From positions 682,001 to 746,000 of the forward strand of contig NZ_LFNF01000003.1 in NCBI RefSeq assembly GCF_001045445.1: a stretch of DNA of 64,000 nucleotides. Direction: 5' to 3'. The translations under genes were made by a program, and so were the position numbers. Below, in pieces: positions 9,668 through 18,255 of the stretch (position 1 is the stretch's first letter; each line of letters begins with the position of its first letter). The notes beneath the pieces are model-generated. The model did no database searches. It was not told the DNA's origin and worked only from the letters and a program-made list of their open reading frames with translations. Source of the DNA: Chryseobacterium sp. BLS98. GTDB taxonomy: Bacteria > Bacteroidota > Bacteroidia > Flavobacteriales > Weeksellaceae.

Positions 9668-11251
9668 ATGAAAAAGCTTTTACTTGTGAATTTAATAACG
9701 ATTAGTACATTTGCCTTTGCGCAGACCTATTGTACGCCGGAATTTGCCAACGGCTGCAGTGGAGGAGATATGATAGACAGTTTTACCATTCCCTCAGCCG
9801 GGTTTAGCCATCTTGATACGGGATGTTCTCAGGCAGCATATGCAGATTATACAGCTCAGACCATCAATATGAATGCAGGCGTTAACTATGCCTTCAATAT
9901 TACTCACGACTACGAAGATCAAAATGTACGGGTCTGGATCGATTTTGATAATAACGGAACCTTTGATGATGCTGCACCAGAGCTGGTAGCTGAAGCTTCC
10001 AGTGGAGCTGAACTGTTTACCAACGGGGTCATAGCGATTCCTTCTACAGTTACCCCTGGAACTTATAGGATGAGAGTGGGAGACCGTTATTCAAGCCAGC
10101 CGGAGCCTTGTAATACAGCAGGTTATGGAGAAGCTCATGATTACACAGTAGTAATAGGAGCGGCACCAAGCTGTCTGTCGCCCAATAATTTATCTTCCAG
10201 CGCTGTTACCTCGAATTCCGCTTCTATTTCCTGGACAGCCCCAACAAGTACGGTTGGAGTAGGTTATGAATATTATTATTCTACAACCAACACAGCTCCG
10301 GTAAGTACTACAGCTGCAACAGGAAGTGTGGGAGCATCAACCTTATCCACCCCTTTAAATTCGTTAACTCCTGCAACTACCTACTACGTATGGGTAAGAT
10401 CAGTATGCAGTGCTGCTGACAGAAGTGGATGGTCCTTAGGAACAACATTTACCACCGATTGTGCAGTTGTAGTACCTACAACCGCATACACCAATGATTT
10501 CTCCACATTCCCTGGAAATTGCTGGGAACAGGCTTCAGGCGGAGATGCAACTACCGGACCTAATGATACGGAAGAATTATGGTATGATGGTGATTTCCTT
10601 AATGCCGGAGATGGTAACAATTCTGCTAAAATAAACCTTTACTTTACCGGAACTGCAGCCTGGCTGAAAACCGTGCCGTTCAATCTGTCAGCGGGAGGAT
10701 ATAGAGTTAAATTTGATTATGGAGTTACAGAATTTTTCGAGACTACTCCTTCTGCTATGGGATCTGACGATGTGGTTCAGTTTTTAGTATCCGGTGACGG
10801 AGGAACTACATGGACGGTTCTGCAAACATGGAATGCAGCCAATACACCATCCAATGCCTCTACTACTTATTCTTATAATTTGACATCTTATACGGGAGCC
10901 AATACAGTCTTTGCATTTTATGCTTCCGACGGAACTGTGAATGATACCGAAGATTATGAATTCTTTATCGATAACTTTAAAGTAGAATCTGCTACACTGG
11001 CAACATCTGAAGTTACCAAAGCCAAAGAAGATATTAAGGCCTATCCGAATCCGTTCACTGATGTATTGAATATTTCAAAAGCAGATCTGGTAAAATCAGT
11101 ATCCGTTTCTGATGTTTCAGGACGATTGGTAAAAACTATTGAAAGTCCCTCTTCTACTCTTCATTTAGGAGACCTGAAGCAAGGACTGTATTTTGTTACT
11201 TTAAATATGAAAGACGGATCCAAGCAGATGATCAAGGCAATCAAAAAATAA
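9668..11251 (+). CDS. secreted GEVED and fibronectin-III protein, T9SS type A sorting domain
   Basis: Exported protein of 527 residues with a clear signal peptide ending at FAFAQ. Domains in order: a GEVED domain (about 65-165; VRVWIDFDNNGTFDD, then MRVGDRYS and GEAHDYTV), a fibronectin-III module (about 170-265; SASISWTAP, TTYYVWVRSVC), a MAM/cleaved-adhesin-like jelly-roll region (about 268-440), and a type A T9SS sorting domain (about 447-527). The sorting domain matches the one of the neighbouring gene at 7099 at most positions (KAYPNPF, DVSGR, LGDLKQGLY, NMKDGSKQ). The two genes have separate terminators. A role in adhesion or carbohydrate/peptide binding is likely; no catalytic residues are visible. 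Confidence 0.85.
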   Translation: MKKLLLVNLITISTFAFAQTYCTPEFANGCSGGDMIDSFTIPSAGFSHLDTGCSQAAYADYTAQTINMNAGVNYAFNITHDYEDQNVRVWIDFDNNGTFDDAAPELVAEASSGAELFTNGVIAIPSTVTPGTYRMRVGDRYSSQPEPCNTAGYGEAHDYTVVIGAAPSCLSPNNLSSSAVTSNSASISWTAPTSTVGVGYEYYYSTTNTAPVSTTAATGSVGASTLSTPLNSLTPATTYYVWVRSVCSAADRSGWSLGTTFTTDCAVVVPTTAYTNDFSTFPGNCWEQASGGDATTGPNDTEELWYDGDFLNAGDGNNSAKINLYFTGTAAWLKTVPFNLSAGGYRVKFDYGVTEFFETTPSAMGSDDVVQFLVSGDGGTTWTVLQTWNAANTPSNASTTYSYNLTSYTGANTVFAFYASDGTVNDTEDYEFFIDNFKVESATLATSEVTKAKEDIKAYPNPFTDVLNISKADLVKSVSVSDVSGRLVKTIESPSSTLHLGDLKQGLYFVTLNMKDGSKQMIKAIKK

Positions 11252-11275
11252 TCAGAATAAATAATATTTAAGTAA

Positions 11276-11302
11276 AAAGACGGTACCAGCCGTCTTTTTT
11301 AT
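11276..11302 (+). terminator. rho-independent terminator
   Basis: Stem AAAGACGG/CCGTCTTT (11276-11283, 11290-11297) with a six-base loop and a T run. Confidence 0.85.
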
Positions 11303-11324
11303 ATTACTCATTACTTATCATTTA

Positions 11325-11483
11325 TCATTTATTGGGTACCGGTTGTATATCTCCTGTGGTCATATGCTCAAAGACAGCTGGGAAAAACATCACAAGTATA
11401 AAATAGATAATGATCATCAATGCAACTAAAGCAAAAAGGATAATGACCAAGCTGTTGGGTTTATTTTTCTTTTGTGGTTCCAT
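11325..11483 (-). CDS. small single-span membrane protein (52 aa)
   Basis: A 52-residue frame reads MEPQKKNKPN, then a hydrophobic stretch LVIILFALVALMIIIYFI (about residues 12-29), then a short tail with VFEHMTTGD. The basic N terminus before one hydrophobic helix suggests an inner-membrane protein with the tail outside. It lies 45 bases downstream of the ion channel gene on the same strand and could be cotranscribed with it. No family is recognised. Short length makes it easy to miss, but the clean membrane topology supports a real gene. Confidence 0.55.
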   Translation of the reverse strand: MEPQKKNKPNSLVIILFALVALMIIIYFILVMFFPAVFEHMTTGDIQPVPNK

Positions 11484-11528
11484 GATTTTTGTGGTATTTG
11501 GTTAATAGATTAATATCAATACCAAATA

Positions 11529-12356
11529 CTAAGCTAATTTCTTGCCACACTGTTTGCAGTACCTTGCATCATCATCTATATCTTCATTGCCGCATTGGTC
11601 ACAGATCTTTTCCAGATTCTGTCTTTTGTTACGCATTTCTGCCGTTACAATTCCTGTGGGAACAGCAATAATAGAGTAACCGGCAAGCATTAAAATAACG
11701 GCAAAAAATTTACCCATCGGAGTGATGGGGGATACATCTCCGTAACCTACAGTAGTTACCGTTACCACAGCCCAATAAATGGCCTGGGGAATTGTTTCAA
11801 AGCCGGGTCTTCCACCTTCCACCATAAACATCAGCGAGCCTACGATTACCGAAAAAATAATGAGGAAGAGAAGGAAAATATAGATTTTTCTGGAGCTGTT
11901 CTTTAAAGCACGCACAATCAGGTAGCCGTCATTCATAAAATCCAGAAGATTGAAAATTCTAAAAATCCTCAGCATTCTCAGCATTCTGAAAATCAGGAAA
12001 TATTTTGTAATAGGAAAAAAGAAACTCAGGTAGAAAGGGACAAGAGCCAGAAAATCAATAATTCCGAAAAAGCTGAAAATATAGTTTTTCTTGTTTTTTA
12101 CTACACTGATCCGCATCCAATATTCAATCGTGAAAAAGATTGAAATGATCCATTCCAGGACCAGAAATGTATAATGGAATTTTTTGTCGAGCTGGGGAAC
12201 ACTTTCCATCATAATAATGGCAGTGCTTATCAGGATAAGAGATAGTAGAGTAATGTCGAATAGCTTTCCAAGCTTCGTATCGGCACGGTAGATAACCCTG
12301 TAAAGAAATCTTTTCCAAAGCTTGTCTTCAGGAACAAGATTATGTTCTCTTTCCAT
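11529..12356 (-). CDS. voltage-gated-type potassium channel / ion transporter with C-terminal zinc ribbon
   Basis: Inner-membrane cation channel subunit of 275 residues with six predicted membrane segments. The fourth is an S4-like sensor with regularly spaced arginines (FRMLRMLRIFRIF, about 120-135). The selectivity filter is TTVGYGD (about 200-206), the potassium-channel signature, followed by the S6 helix. After S6 the chain ends in a zinc-ribbon-like tail, CDQCGN then YCKQCGKK (about 250-273), with two CxxC pairs. This cytoplasmic tail could act as a structural or sensing module. Family members assemble as tetramers. Transcribed leftward, divergent from the Nif3 gene, with the small membrane protein next downstream. 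Confidence 0.92.
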   Translation of the reverse strand: MEREHNLVPEDKLWKRFLYRVIYRADTKLGKLFDITLLSLILISTAIIMMESVPQLDKKFHYTFLVLEWIISIFFTIEYWMRISVVKNKKNYIFSFFGIIDFLALVPFYLSFFFPITKYFLIFRMLRMLRIFRIFNLLDFMNDGYLIVRALKNSSRKIYIFLLFLIIFSVIVGSLMFMVEGGRPGFETIPQAIYWAVVTVTTVGYGDVSPITPMGKFFAVILMLAGYSIIAVPTGIVTAEMRNKRQNLEKICDQCGNEDIDDDARYCKQCGKKLA

Positions 12357-12417
12357 TTTTAATGTTTTTTAAAATTAACAAATTATCGTTATTTTCGTAG
12401 CAAACATACAGAATAAA

Positions 12418-13515
12418 ATGACAATAAGCGAAGTAATTTCAAAAATAGAAACCCGTATTACCCTGCAGCAGGCAGAAGATTTTGACAATGTAGGATTGCT
12501 GTGCGGAGTTCCGCACCGGAATGTCAGCGGAATACTTGTATGTCATGATGCTTTGGAAAATGTTGTGGATGAGGCTATTCAGAAGAACTGTAACCTGATT
12601 GTATGTTTTCATCCCATTATTTTCTCAGGATTAAAATCCCTTACCGGGAAAAATTATGTGGAAAGGGCAGTACTGAAGGCTATTGAAAACAAAGTCGCCA
12701 TTTATGCCATTCATACGGCATTTGACAATGATTTATTTGGGGTAAATCATGAAATTTGCCGTCGGCTGGGGTTAAAAGACCTGAAAATCCTTCAGCCTAA
12801 AAAAAATAACCTGAAACAGTTAAGTGTCTTTGTTCCGAAAGACCATTCTGAAAAGGTAAAAGAAGCACTTTTTGCAGCAGGAGCAGGAAATATAGGCTTT
12901 TATGACGAATGCAGCTTTACATTGAACGGAAAAGGAACGTTCAGACCTGTTGAAGGTTCAAATCCTTTCTCAGGGCAGCAGGATATCCGTGAAAATGCCG
13001 ACGAGGATATGATCTCTGTTATTTTTGAAGACTACAAAAAGGGAAAGATTATTTCCGCCATGAAGGCTGCTCATCCGTATGAAGAGGTAGCCTATCAAAT
13101 TTATCAGTTGGATAACGAGAATCAGCATTCCGGGCTTGGAATGTATGGTGAGCTTGATGATGAAATGGATGAACAGGATTTCTTAAGAATGGTAAAAGAA
13201 AAATTTGGTCTTGAAATCATTAAACATTCCGATTTTACCCATAAAAAAATAAAGAGGGTAGGAGTTTTGGGCGGGTCCGGAGCCAGTGGTATCAAAGCCG
13301 CTTTATCCCAAAAATGTGATGCATACCTGACGGGAGATATTAAATACCACGACTATTTTCAGGCAGAATCCAAAATGTTGATCTGTGACATAGGCCATTA
13401 TGAATCCGAACAATTTGTAACTCAACAATTATTTGAAATTTTATCACAAAAATTTAGTACATTTGCAATTTCAAAATCTATTGAAAAAACAAACCCAGTA
13501 AATTATTTCATTTAA
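12418..13515 (+). CDS. Nif3-like dinuclear metal centre protein
   Basis: Member of the NIF3/YqfO family (DUF34), 365 residues, forming toroidal hexamers with a dinuclear metal site. Its role is uncertain; GTP cyclohydrolase I type 2 is an old, weakly supported name. Metal ligands are visible: H65 in CFHPIIF, H99 and D103 in HTAFDN, and H327 and E329 in GHYESE. The middle part (about 130-235) is the extra PII/CutA-like domain of the long YqfO form (LSVFVPKDH, AAHPYEEVAY). The stop is followed by the next gene after two bases, so the pair is clearly coupled, a linkage seen widely in Bacteroidetes. Confidence 0.93.
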   Translation: MTISEVISKIETRITLQQAEDFDNVGLLCGVPHRNVSGILVCHDALENVVDEAIQKNCNLIVCFHPIIFSGLKSLTGKNYVERAVLKAIENKVAIYAIHTAFDNDLFGVNHEICRRLGLKDLKILQPKKNNLKQLSVFVPKDHSEKVKEALFAAGAGNIGFYDECSFTLNGKGTFRPVEGSNPFSGQQDIRENADEDMISVIFEDYKKGKIISAMKAAHPYEEVAYQIYQLDNENQHSGLGMYGELDDEMDEQDFLRMVKEKFGLEIIKHSDFTHKKIKRVGVLGGSGASGIKAALSQKCDAYLTGDIKYHDYFQAESKMLICDIGHYESEQFVTQQLFEILSQKFSTFAISKSIEKTNPVNYFI

Positions 13516-13517
13516 AT

Positions 13518-14294
13518 ATGGCAAAAACCAACGATATTTCAGTTGAAGAAAAATTAAGAGCTTTATACGATTTGCAGATCATTGATTCAAGATTGGATGA
13601 AATCCGAAATACCAGAGGAGAATTGCCAATTGAAGTTGAAGATCTTGAAATTGAGATTGAAGGACTTGAGAAGAGAGCTGAAAAATTTCATGCAGACATT
13701 AAAGATCAGGACGATCAGATCAAAACAAAGCATGAAGTGATTAACCATGCAAAAACTTTAATTGAAAAATACAAATCTCAGCAGGATAATGTAAGAAACA
13801 ATAAAGAGTTTGAAGCATTAGGAAAAGAAATAGAATTCCAGGATCTGGAAATTCAGCTTGCTGAAAAAAGAATTAAAGAATTCGGGGCTAAAATTGCTCA
13901 CAAAAATGAAACGTTAAGCGAGCTTAATGATAAGATCAGTAATCTAAAAAACCATTTAAAATTCAAAAAAGAAGAATTGGATGGCCTTATTTCTGAAACT
14001 CAGAAAGAAGAAGAATACTTAATAGAACAGTCTAAAGAGTTTGCCGGTAAAATTGATGAGAGACTGCTTTCTTCATACAACAGAATCAGAAAAAGCTCTA
14101 TCAACGGATTAGCAGTTGTAGGTCTTGAGAGAGGAGCTCCGAAAGGATCATTCTTCACCATTCCTCCTCAAAAGCAGATGGAAATCGCTCAAAGAAAGAA
14201 AATCATTATTGATGAGCACTCAGGAAAAATCCTTGTAGATGACGAATTGGTAATGGAAGAAAATGAAAAAATGAAATCTGTAATTAAGTTCTAA
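13518..14294 (+). CDS. coiled-coil protein of the C4 zinc-ribbon family, zinc ligands lost
   Basis: Protein of 258 residues. A long antiparallel coiled coil (about 5-180, rich in E, K and I/L heptads) is followed by the region that in relatives forms a four-cysteine zinc ribbon. Here the fold-defining context is kept (NGLAVVGLERGA, FFTIPPQ, DEHSGKILVDDEL), but the expected CxxC pairs read PKGS and DEHS and no cysteine remains. The domain must therefore fold without zinc. Family function is unknown; structures and context hint at nucleic acid or ribosome-linked roles. It is two bases downstream of the Nif3 gene and ends the operon at a terminator. Confidence 0.85.
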   Translation: MAKTNDISVEEKLRALYDLQIIDSRLDEIRNTRGELPIEVEDLEIEIEGLEKRAEKFHADIKDQDDQIKTKHEVINHAKTLIEKYKSQQDNVRNNKEFEALGKEIEFQDLEIQLAEKRIKEFGAKIAHKNETLSELNDKISNLKNHLKFKKEELDGLISETQKEEEYLIEQSKEFAGKIDERLLSSYNRIRKSSINGLAVVGLERGAPKGSFFTIPPQKQMEIAQRKKIIIDEHSGKILVDDELVMEENEKMKSVIKF

Positions 14295-14312
14295 TTACAA
14301 TTCAAAATATTA

Positions 14313-14347
14313 AAAAATGTGCTTCAGAAATGAGGCACATTTTTTTG
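14313..14347 (+). terminator. rho-independent terminator of the Nif3 operon
   Basis: AAATGTGCTTC pairs with GAGGCACATTT (one G-T wobble) around a short loop, ending in seven T. Confidence 0.85.
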
Positions 14348-14448
14348 TTTAATAGGCCGGGATGTTTTAATAAAATAGCAGCGGACTTAAGCCCGTTCAA
14401 ATAAAGATAAACCGATTAACGGCTTTAGGCAAAACATTTAAGAATGGC

Positions 14449-14477
14449 AAAAAAAAGCTGCTTCATCAGAAGCAGCT
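14449..14477 (-). terminator. rho-independent terminator of the acyl-CoA synthetase gene
   Basis: On the minus strand AGCTGCTTC/GAAGCAGCT (14456-14464, 14469-14477) has a four-base loop and runs into T (A run at 14449-14456 on the plus strand). Confidence 0.85.
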
Positions 14478-14485
14478 CATTATGA

Positions 14486-16264
14486 TTAGTCATGATGCTC
14501 GTACATTTTATTGTACAGATCCATGAATTTCTCTTTTATCGCTTTTCTCTTAAGCTTTAAAGTTGGTGTAAGAAGTCCTGTATCAATTGCCCATACTTCA
14601 GGGGTAAGTTCAATTTTTTTGATTTTTTCCCAGTTTCCGAGATGTTCATTAATCCCATCGATCTCTTTTTCGATTCTTGCTTTTAATTCAGGGCTTTTTG
14701 CAATTTCTGCAGGAGTGGAACCTATATTCAGGTTATTTCTCATAGCCCAGCTTTTGGCAAATTCAAAATCGGGCTGCACCAAAGCACACGGCATTTTTTC
14801 ACCATCTCCCACGACCATAATCTGCTCAATGAATTTTGAAGCTTTAGCTTGGTTCTCAATGGTCTGAGGGGCAATGTATTTTCCGCCTGAGGTTTTAAAC
14901 ATTTCCTTTTTACGGTCGGTGATCTGCAGGAATCCTTCACTGTCTATATGCCCGATATCTCCTGTTTTAAAATAGCCATCCTCTGTAAAAGCCTCTTTGG
15001 TCATTTCTTCATTCTTAAAATAACCTTTGAAGACAGACGGTCCTTTCACCGTAATTTCACCATCTTCCTGAATCTTTACCTGAAGATTATCCAACGGTCT
15101 GCCGACTGTACCGATCTTCATTTTTTCAAAACTGTTTACGGAAATAACCGGAGAAGTTTCGGTTAAGCCATAACCTTCTAAAATAGGAATACCAGCATTC
15201 TGAAACATCAGATTTAACCTTGTGGACAGAGCTGCAGAACCGGAAACCAAAGTGATGATTTCTCCTCCCAGTCCTTCCCTCCATTTCGAAAATACAAGTT
15301 TATCCGCAATGATTCCCTGTAATCCGGAAGGTTTGGAAATATCTTTTTTCTTACTGATTAAATTTAAAGCCCAGAAAAATATCTTTGATTTAAGTCCACC
15401 AGCTGAAGAACCCGTGTTGTAGATCTTGTCATATACCTTTTCCACCAGTCTGGGTACCACACTCATATAATGTGGTTTTACTTCTTTTACATTTTCACCC
15501 ATTTTATCAATGCTTTCAGCGAAATAAACCGAAAAACCATTGTATTGGAAAAGATAAAAAAGCATTCTTTCAAAAATATGACATATAGGAAGGAAGCTCA
15601 GAACTCTTGTATCCTTGTAATCCAGACTCTTTTTCTTAGGAATTCTCGGAACAGAACCTAAAACGTTGGAAACAATATTATGATGGGTCAGCATGACTCC
15701 TTTCGGCCTTCCTGTAGTACCTGAAGTGTAAATAATGGTAGCCAGATCCTCAGAATTAATGGCATTGGAAAGATCTTCTACCTCAATCTGGGTAGAATCA
15801 TCCTCGCCTAGATCCAGGATTTCTTTCCAGTTGGCAGCTCCGCTTATATTATCGAAAGTAAAAATTCCCTGAAGTGAAGGGATATTATGCTTTACCTTCA
15901 TTACTTTGGCAAGAAGTTCCTTATCGGATACAAAACAATACTGTATTTCAGCATTATTAAAAATAAATTCATAATCTTCAGCAGAAATACTCGGATAAAC
16001 AGGTACCGAAACTACACCGATCTGGGATAGCCCGAAATCCATCACTGCCCATTCCGTACGGGAATTGGTAGTAATCAGAGCAATCTTGTCACCAGGTTTT
16101 ATACCCAGTTTCAACAATCCCCTGGATATTTTATTTCCCTGGTTAATAAACTCCAGCGTTGAGGTTTTTTTCCATTCACCCTGGTATTTGGTTACAAACA
16201 TATCCGTTTTAGGGAATTTTTCTAAAGCATAGTTCGGAATATCGAATAATCTTTTGATTGTCAT
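14486..16264 (-). CDS. long-chain acyl-CoA synthetase (AMP-binding)
   Basis: Activates fatty acids with ATP and CoA to acyl-CoA, at the cytoplasmic membrane face. The 592 residues show the adenylate-forming signature TIIYTSGTTGRPKG (about 176-189), the A5 motif EGYGLTETSPV, the A7 motif YFKTGDIG and the catalytic-lysine region TDRKKEMFKTSGGKYIAP. The length fits bacterial FadD/FAA1-like long-chain enzymes. It is divergent from an acyl-CoA dehydrogenase gene across a 264-base gap, so the two may work together in fatty acid oxidation or lipid recycling. The substrate chain length is inferred from family only. Confidence 0.93.
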   Translation of the reverse strand: MTIKRLFDIPNYALEKFPKTDMFVTKYQGEWKKTSTLEFINQGNKISRGLLKLGIKPGDKIALITTNSRTEWAVMDFGLSQIGVVSVPVYPSISAEDYEFIFNNAEIQYCFVSDKELLAKVMKVKHNIPSLQGIFTFDNISGAANWKEILDLGEDDSTQIEVEDLSNAINSEDLATIIYTSGTTGRPKGVMLTHHNIVSNVLGSVPRIPKKKSLDYKDTRVLSFLPICHIFERMLFYLFQYNGFSVYFAESIDKMGENVKEVKPHYMSVVPRLVEKVYDKIYNTGSSAGGLKSKIFFWALNLISKKKDISKPSGLQGIIADKLVFSKWREGLGGEIITLVSGSAALSTRLNLMFQNAGIPILEGYGLTETSPVISVNSFEKMKIGTVGRPLDNLQVKIQEDGEITVKGPSVFKGYFKNEEMTKEAFTEDGYFKTGDIGHIDSEGFLQITDRKKEMFKTSGGKYIAPQTIENQAKASKFIEQIMVVGDGEKMPCALVQPDFEFAKSWAMRNNLNIGSTPAEIAKSPELKARIEKEIDGINEHLGNWEKIKKIELTPEVWAIDTGLLTPTLKLKRKAIKEKFMDLYNKMYEHHD

Positions 16265-16528
16265 GATTTTTTAAGCAATTTTTAAAGAATTTTAAATATA
16301 AGCATTTTTTTTAATTGTGATCATCACAAATCATCAATCGTGAATTAATTGAATGCCTGCCATAATAAACATAAAAATACAGATGTTAGTATACTATTAT
16401 TTTAGTCCGTATTACCTTCCACTCCTTATCCCATAACCTAATCCCTGCAACCTTTTCCCTAATTTCCAATTCTATTTTCAGGTTTCGTTAAAAAGTGTAA
16501 ATTTACGGCTATCTAATTATTATTTTTT

Positions 16529-17668
16529 ATGGACTTTAATTTATCGGAAGAACAGCTGATGATTCAGCAGGCTGCAAGAGATTTTGCGCAAAATGAACTA
16601 CTACCTGAAGTTATTGAAAGAGACCGTGATCAGAAGTTCCCTACGGAACAGGTAAAGAAAATGGGTGAAATGGGACTTCTGGGAATGATGGTAGATCCTA
16701 AATACGGAGGAGCAGGGATGGACAGCGTTTCTTACGTTCTGGCAATGGAGGAGATCGCAAAAATAGATGCTTCTGCAGCGGTTGTAATGTCCGTAAATAA
16801 CTCTCTGGTTTGTGCAGGTCTTGAAAAATTTGCTTCCGAAGAACAAAAAGTGAAATACCTTACCCCTCTTGCGAGCGGAAAAGTAATAGGTGCTTTTGCA
16901 TTATCCGAGCCTGAAGCAGGTTCTGATGCTACTTCCCAAAAAACAACAGCAGAAGATAAAGGAGATTATTATCTTCTAAATGGTATTAAAAACTGGATCA
17001 CCAATGGAGGTACTGCTACTTACTATATTGTAATTGCTCAGACGGATCCTGAGAAAAAGCATAAAGGAATTAATGCCTTCATCGTTGAAAGAGGGTGGGA
17101 AGGTTTTGAAGTAGGCGTGAAAGAAGACAAACTGGGAATCAGAGGAAGCGACACGCACTCTTTGATTTTCAATAATGTAAAAGTACCGAAAGAAAACAGA
17201 ATCGGGGAAGACGGATTCGGATTCAACTTTGCCATGGCAGTATTGAATGGAGGAAGAATCGGTATCGCTTCTCAGGCATTGGGTATTGCTTCAGGTGCTT
17301 ATGAATTGGCTCTGAAATATGCTAAAACAAGAAAAGCGTTCAAAACTGAGATCATCAACCACCAGGCAGTGGCTTTTAAACTAGCGGATATGGCTACCCA
17401 GATCACGGCGGCAAGAATGTTGTGCTTCAAAGCAGCCTGTGAGAAAGATGCCGGTAAAGATATCTCTGAAAGCGGTGCAATGGCCAAATTATATGCTTCT
17501 CAGGTGGCTATGGATACTACTATTGAAGCCGTACAGATCCACGGTGGATACGGATATGTGAAAGAATACCACGTAGAAAGAATGATGAGAGATGCGAAGA
17601 TCACGCAGATTTATGAAGGTACTTCTGAAATCCAGAAAATTGTGATTTCCAGAAGCATCGCAAAATAA
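16529..17668 (+). CDS. acyl-CoA dehydrogenase
   Basis: FAD-dependent flavoprotein that introduces the alpha-beta double bond into acyl-CoA, passing electrons to ETF. At 379 residues it has the standard short-chain/medium-chain family size. Recognisable motifs include FALSEPEAGSDA (FAD/substrate binding, about 127-138), NGIKNWITNG, the adenine-binding QIHGGYGYVKEY near the C terminus, and the catalytic glutamate context IYEGTSEIQ (about 362-370). Substrate range is not determined; closest resemblance is to short-chain/butyryl-type enzymes. A small membrane-anchored protein follows 21 bases downstream and is probably cotranscribed. A TAAATTTA box at 16498-16505 may be its -7 element. Confidence 0.95.
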   Translation: MDFNLSEEQLMIQQAARDFAQNELLPEVIERDRDQKFPTEQVKKMGEMGLLGMMVDPKYGGAGMDSVSYVLAMEEIAKIDASAAVVMSVNNSLVCAGLEKFASEEQKVKYLTPLASGKVIGAFALSEPEAGSDATSQKTTAEDKGDYYLLNGIKNWITNGGTATYYIVIAQTDPEKKHKGINAFIVERGWEGFEVGVKEDKLGIRGSDTHSLIFNNVKVPKENRIGEDGFGFNFAMAVLNGGRIGIASQALGIASGAYELALKYAKTRKAFKTEIINHQAVAFKLADMATQITAARMLCFKAACEKDAGKDISESGAMAKLYASQVAMDTTIEAVQIHGGYGYVKEYHVERMMRDAKITQIYEGTSEIQKIVISRSIAK

Positions 17669-17689
17669 TAACTATAAAACACATTACTT

Positions 17690-18055
17690 ATGAAAAAAAC
17701 TTTGTGGATTGTCTTAGGAGTAGTACTTCTTCTGATCGGCGTTTTTGTATGGTATAAATACTATTTCGTCTTTGGGGAAGGAGTGAAATCCGGCTATCTG
17801 AATTATGCCATGAAAAAAGGCTATGTTTTCAAAACCTATGAAGGAAAACTGATCCAGGAAGGTTTTGGAAAAGGAAAAACCGGAACCATTACAAGCTATG
17901 AATTTGAATTTTCTGTAGAAGATCCTGAAATTTTCAAGCAATTGGAGAACAACAGCGGCAAAACTTTCGATCTTCATTACAAAGAATACAATGGTGCGCT
18001 TCCGTGGAGAGGGAACACAAAGTTTATTGTGGATAAAGTAGTGAATATGAAATAA
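17690..18055 (+). CDS. small membrane-anchored hypothetical protein
   Basis: A 121-residue protein with one N-terminal membrane helix (LWIVLGVVLLLIGVFVW, about 5-21) and a soluble domain of about 95 residues outside the membrane or in the periplasm. The soluble part has VKSGYLNYAMKKGYVFKTYEGKL, then FEFSVEDPE and WRGNTKFIVDKV. Related Flavobacteriia proteins have been labelled 6-phosphogluconate dehydrogenase, which is clearly wrong given the size and absence of any NADP fold. Function is unknown. It follows the acyl-CoA dehydrogenase closely and precedes a strong terminator. Confidence 0.8.
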   Translation: MKKTLWIVLGVVLLLIGVFVWYKYYFVFGEGVKSGYLNYAMKKGYVFKTYEGKLIQEGFGKGKTGTITSYEFEFSVEDPEIFKQLENNSGKTFDLHYKEYNGALPWRGNTKFIVDKVVNMK

Positions 18056-18086
18056 GGAAAGGCTCCCATCGGGAGCCTTTCCATTT
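18056..18086 (+). terminator. rho-independent terminator
   Basis: Perfect 12-base stem GGAAAGGCTCCC/GGGAGCCTTTCC with loop ATC (18056-18082), then a T-rich stretch. Confidence 0.85.
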
Positions 18087-18255
18087 TACAAACCACTTTT
18101 ATAATATACATTTAACCAAGGTAAAGTACGGTTGATTAAATTACATACTTATTTAAAATTAATATTATACAGCACAGCATTAACTGTGAATATAAAGATA
18201 CAAAGAAACCATTCTACAGGAATTTGATTTTTATTAAAATAATATTAAAATCAAA

